Of a stretch of 64,000 nucleotides of DNA, positions 62,168 through 64,000 are shown one piece after another. Position numbers and translations under genes: made by a program. The DNA comes from Sporosarcina ureae DSM 2281. Lineage in GTDB: Bacteria; Bacillota; Bacilli; Bacillales_A; Planococcaceae. A model generated the notes under the pieces. It was not told the origin of the DNA, did not search any database, and saw only the letters and a program-made list of their open reading frames with translations. Numbering within the stretch: position 1 is the first letter of the stretch; every line of letters starts with the position of its first letter. The stretch covers positions 54,395-118,394 of the forward strand of contig NZ_AUDQ01000011.1 in NCBI RefSeq assembly GCF_000425545.1. The letters run 5' to 3'.

Positions 62168-62254
62168 TTGCTTTTATTAGGAAAAAATACTCAGGTATCT
62201 ATCCATATAATTGAGAATATTGTATATTAATAGGTAGAGCAAAGAGGAAATTAG

Positions 62255-63376
62255 GTGATAGCGTTGGATATTTATAAAGAGGTAAATGAATTAATACCAG
62301 GTAGTTTTCTTAAAGAGGATTTGTATGCCAATACACGAAATCCCATTATGGTTAAAGACACCAAGTTAATGCTAGAGCATTTTGAAGTACTTCATTCATT
62401 TGGTATTACCCGCGTGCTGGTCGAGTCAAAGGCACTTAGTAAAATAGAACAAGGACCGACGGAGAAAATAACGGAGGTAAAATTAACTCCAGAAGTAGAG
62501 AAGCAGATGACTCAAAATGCTCCTACAAAATCAAGGTCTTTGGAAACGCTATACGATGAAGCAGTAGAGTCATACAGAAAAGAATTCATTAGTTATAGAT
62601 CAGGCAAGAAATTGGACGTTGCAGCCGTGCGTACAATTGTTTTACCTGTAATTCAAGCATTTTTGGAGAATAAGGACTACGTCAGAAGACTAAATGAGTT
62701 TTCTACATTACAAAACTATCGCGCACACCATTCTATTAGTGTCGGCATTCTGGCAGCCTTAATAAGTGAAGCAATGGGGTATCCAAGAGGGCAAGTACTT
62801 CAAATTGGAATAGCTGGCGTACTGGCAGACAGTGGTATGGCAAAAATTGATGAAAAGATTATCGATAAAGTAGCATTTTTAACGAGTGAAGAGCTAAGTG
62901 AAGTGAAAAAGCATGTCATTCACAGTTTCCAAATGGTCAACGATTCTTCATTAGTACGTCAGGAAATGAAAGTAGCGATTTTGCAGCATCATGAGCGCTT
63001 TGATGGTAGCGGTTATCCAAGAGGACTGAAAGGGCAGGAGATTACAGAAATCTCTCAAATACTCTCAGTGGCGGACGTGTACCACGCTATGGCATCCGAA
63101 AGACCGTACAGACAGAAGGAAAGTTCTTTTAAAGTAATCGAGTTAATGAGGGAAGAGGAATTCGGCAAGTTTGATATGAAGGTAATTGAAGTACTTCACG
63201 AACTGATCAATAAGCTGTCGATTGGAACAAAAGTAAAACTTACGACTGACGAGATAGCAGAAGTCATTTACTTGCACCGTGACTTCCCGTTGCGTCCAAT
63301 CGTGAAAGTTCTAGATACGGGCACGCATACTGATCTATCGTCTAATAGAAGAATTTCTATAGTTAAGATCTTTTAA
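62255..63376 (+). CDS. Degenerate HD-GYP domain protein
   Basis: 373 residues: N-terminal ~90-residue helical/beta region, then an HD-GYP-like domain (~145-330). The HD motif expected as LHDIGK reads LADSGM, losing one metal His and the Lys. HHERFDGSGYPRGLKG and SVADVYHAMASERPYR remain. The fold is intact but c-di-GMP hydrolysis is doubtful. Start GTG 62255 with AAAGAGG upstream; TTG 62264 after AGGTGA is an alternative. It lies alone between gyrA and the rRNA operon. Confidence 0.8.
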   Translation: MIALDIYKEVNELIPGSFLKEDLYANTRNPIMVKDTKLMLEHFEVLHSFGITRVLVESKALSKIEQGPTEKITEVKLTPEVEKQMTQNAPTKSRSLETLYDEAVESYRKEFISYRSGKKLDVAAVRTIVLPVIQAFLENKDYVRRLNEFSTLQNYRAHHSISVGILAALISEAMGYPRGQVLQIGIAGVLADSGMAKIDEKIIDKVAFLTSEELSEVKKHVIHSFQMVNDSSLVRQEMKVAILQHHERFDGSGYPRGLKGQEITEISQILSVADVYHAMASERPYRQKESSFKVIELMREEEFGKFDMKVIEVLHELINKLSIGTKVKLTTDEIAEVIYLHRDFPLRPIVKVLDTGTHTDLSSNRRISIVKIF

Positions 63377-63521
63377 TAGAATAACTTTGTAAACAATGAG
63401 GAAAGTAAGCTATTTTATGCGGGTGTGCATTTCTACATTGGAATTTATAGTGGAAGCATATCCGTATTTCATTGTAGGTATGGTGTTTTCAAGGATTATT
63501 AAAAATGATTTATAAAAGTGC

Positions 63522-63550
63522 TTGCATTCTCATAAATAGGGTGGTATATT
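63522..63550 (+). promoter_or_regulatory. rRNA operon promoter P1
   Basis: TTGCAT (63522-63527), 17-bp spacer, TATATT (63545-63550). The 428-bp stretch 63377-63804 has no gene, only promoter and leader sequence. Confidence 0.7.
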
Positions 63551-63618
63551 TATAAGCGTCGCATCAAGCAGTTGCGAAAACATCAAACTTAACAATAAAA
63601 ACTTTTTAAGTAAAAGTG

Positions 63619-63647
63619 TTGACAACAAAACGATGAGATGTTAATAT
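63619..63647 (+). promoter_or_regulatory. rRNA operon promoter P2
   Basis: TTGACA (63619-63624), 17-bp spacer, TAATAT (63642-63647), about 160 nt before the 16S 5' end. Confidence 0.75.
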
Positions 63648-63804
63648 AAGAAAGTTGCCTCTTACGAGAGACTAACGAAATGAACCTTGAAAACTGAACA
63701 GCAAAACGTTAACGAAATACAGTTTATGCATTTAACGATGACATAAACAAAATGAGTATCTTAATTGATGCCAGCAAATGAAACTCGAGCTAATCGAATT
63801 TCTC

Positions 63805-64000
63805 TTATGGAGAGTTTGATCCTGGCTCAGGACGAACGCTGGCGGCATGCCTAATACATGCAAGTCGAGCGAACTGTTGGAAGCTTGCTTCCAACAGTTA
63901 GCGGCGGACGGGTGAGTAACACGTGGGCAACCTGCCCTTCAGATGGGGATAACTCCGGGAAACCGGGGCTAATACCGAATAATCCATTCTCTCGCATGAG
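63805..64000 (+). rRNA. rrs: 16S ribosomal RNA, 5' end (partial)
   Basis: The first ~196 nt are visible: GAGAGTTTGATCCTGGCTCAG at 63810 on, GGCGGCATGCCTAATACATG, V1 hairpin GAACTGTTGGAAGCTTGCTT, and GGCGGACGGGTGAGTAACACG. The gene continues past the window. The sequence fits Bacilli, with a Sporosarcina-like V1-V2 start by memory; the mature 5' end may differ by a few bases. Confidence 0.97.

Overview
The window is about 64 kb around the replication origin of a low-GC, spore-forming Gram-positive bacterium. It most resembles a Planococcaceae member, probably Sporosarcina or a close relative. The grounds are the conserved rpmH-dnaA-dnaN-recF-gyrBA order, the soj/spo0J/noc block, the walRKHIJ-htrC block, a yyaC sporulation gene, and the first ~200 nt of a 16S rRNA at the right edge. 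Genus assignment is inference from memory of related 16S and protein sequences; no search was run.

Layout. Positions 1-7000 hold a truncated ABC-ATPase/LytTR fusion, mqo, a DUF4317 gene, ohr, a hydrolase and a Nudix CoA pyrophosphatase. Positions 6304-13390 are a haem-iron (isd-type) operon: an IsdC-like sortase-B substrate, a two-NEAT plus SLH protein, a second two-NEAT membrane protein, an ABC importer and sortase B, read leftward from one sigma-A promoter with an adjoining Fur box. Positions 13500-17550 hold mixed genes and an outlying parS site. Positions 17186-22155 form a glutathione block: an HxlR-type regulator, glutathione-dependent formaldehyde dehydrogenase, S-formylglutathione hydrolase and bifunctional GshAB. 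Positions 22296-25370 hold an SDR, a NaChBac-type sodium channel, rlmH and an intergenic cluster of DnaA boxes.

Positions 25371-32200 are htrC-walJIHKR, and 32460-38600 are dnaC-rplI-gdpP-yybS-rpsR-ssb-rpsF. Positions 38750-43200 hold a DUF3267 protein, ychF, DUF951, mscS, yyaC and DUF554. Positions 43270-52918 hold parB-parA, noc, rsmG-mnmG-mnmE and jag-yidC-rnpA-rpmH. oriC is bipartite: a DnaA-box array before dnaA (53062-53376), and boxes plus DnaA-trio and AT-rich unwinding element between dnaA and dnaN (54778-54930). Rightward come dnaA, dnaN, yaaA, recF, gyrB, gyrA, a degenerate HD-GYP protein, tandem rRNA promoters and the 16S start.

Most genes point away from oriC, so transcription is largely co-directional with replication. 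Three exact parS sites lie on the left arm (43441, 45975 and 14848), matching the ParB and Noc genes present. Many starts are TTG or GTG; they were placed by Shine-Dalgarno position and remembered homologue N-termini. I saw no wholly new system. The less ordinary items are the pseudo-ATPase/LytTR fusion, the NEAT proteins with altered haem-ligand positions, the glutathione/formaldehyde block, the DnaA-box cluster 28 kb from dnaA and the degenerate HD-GYP protein.
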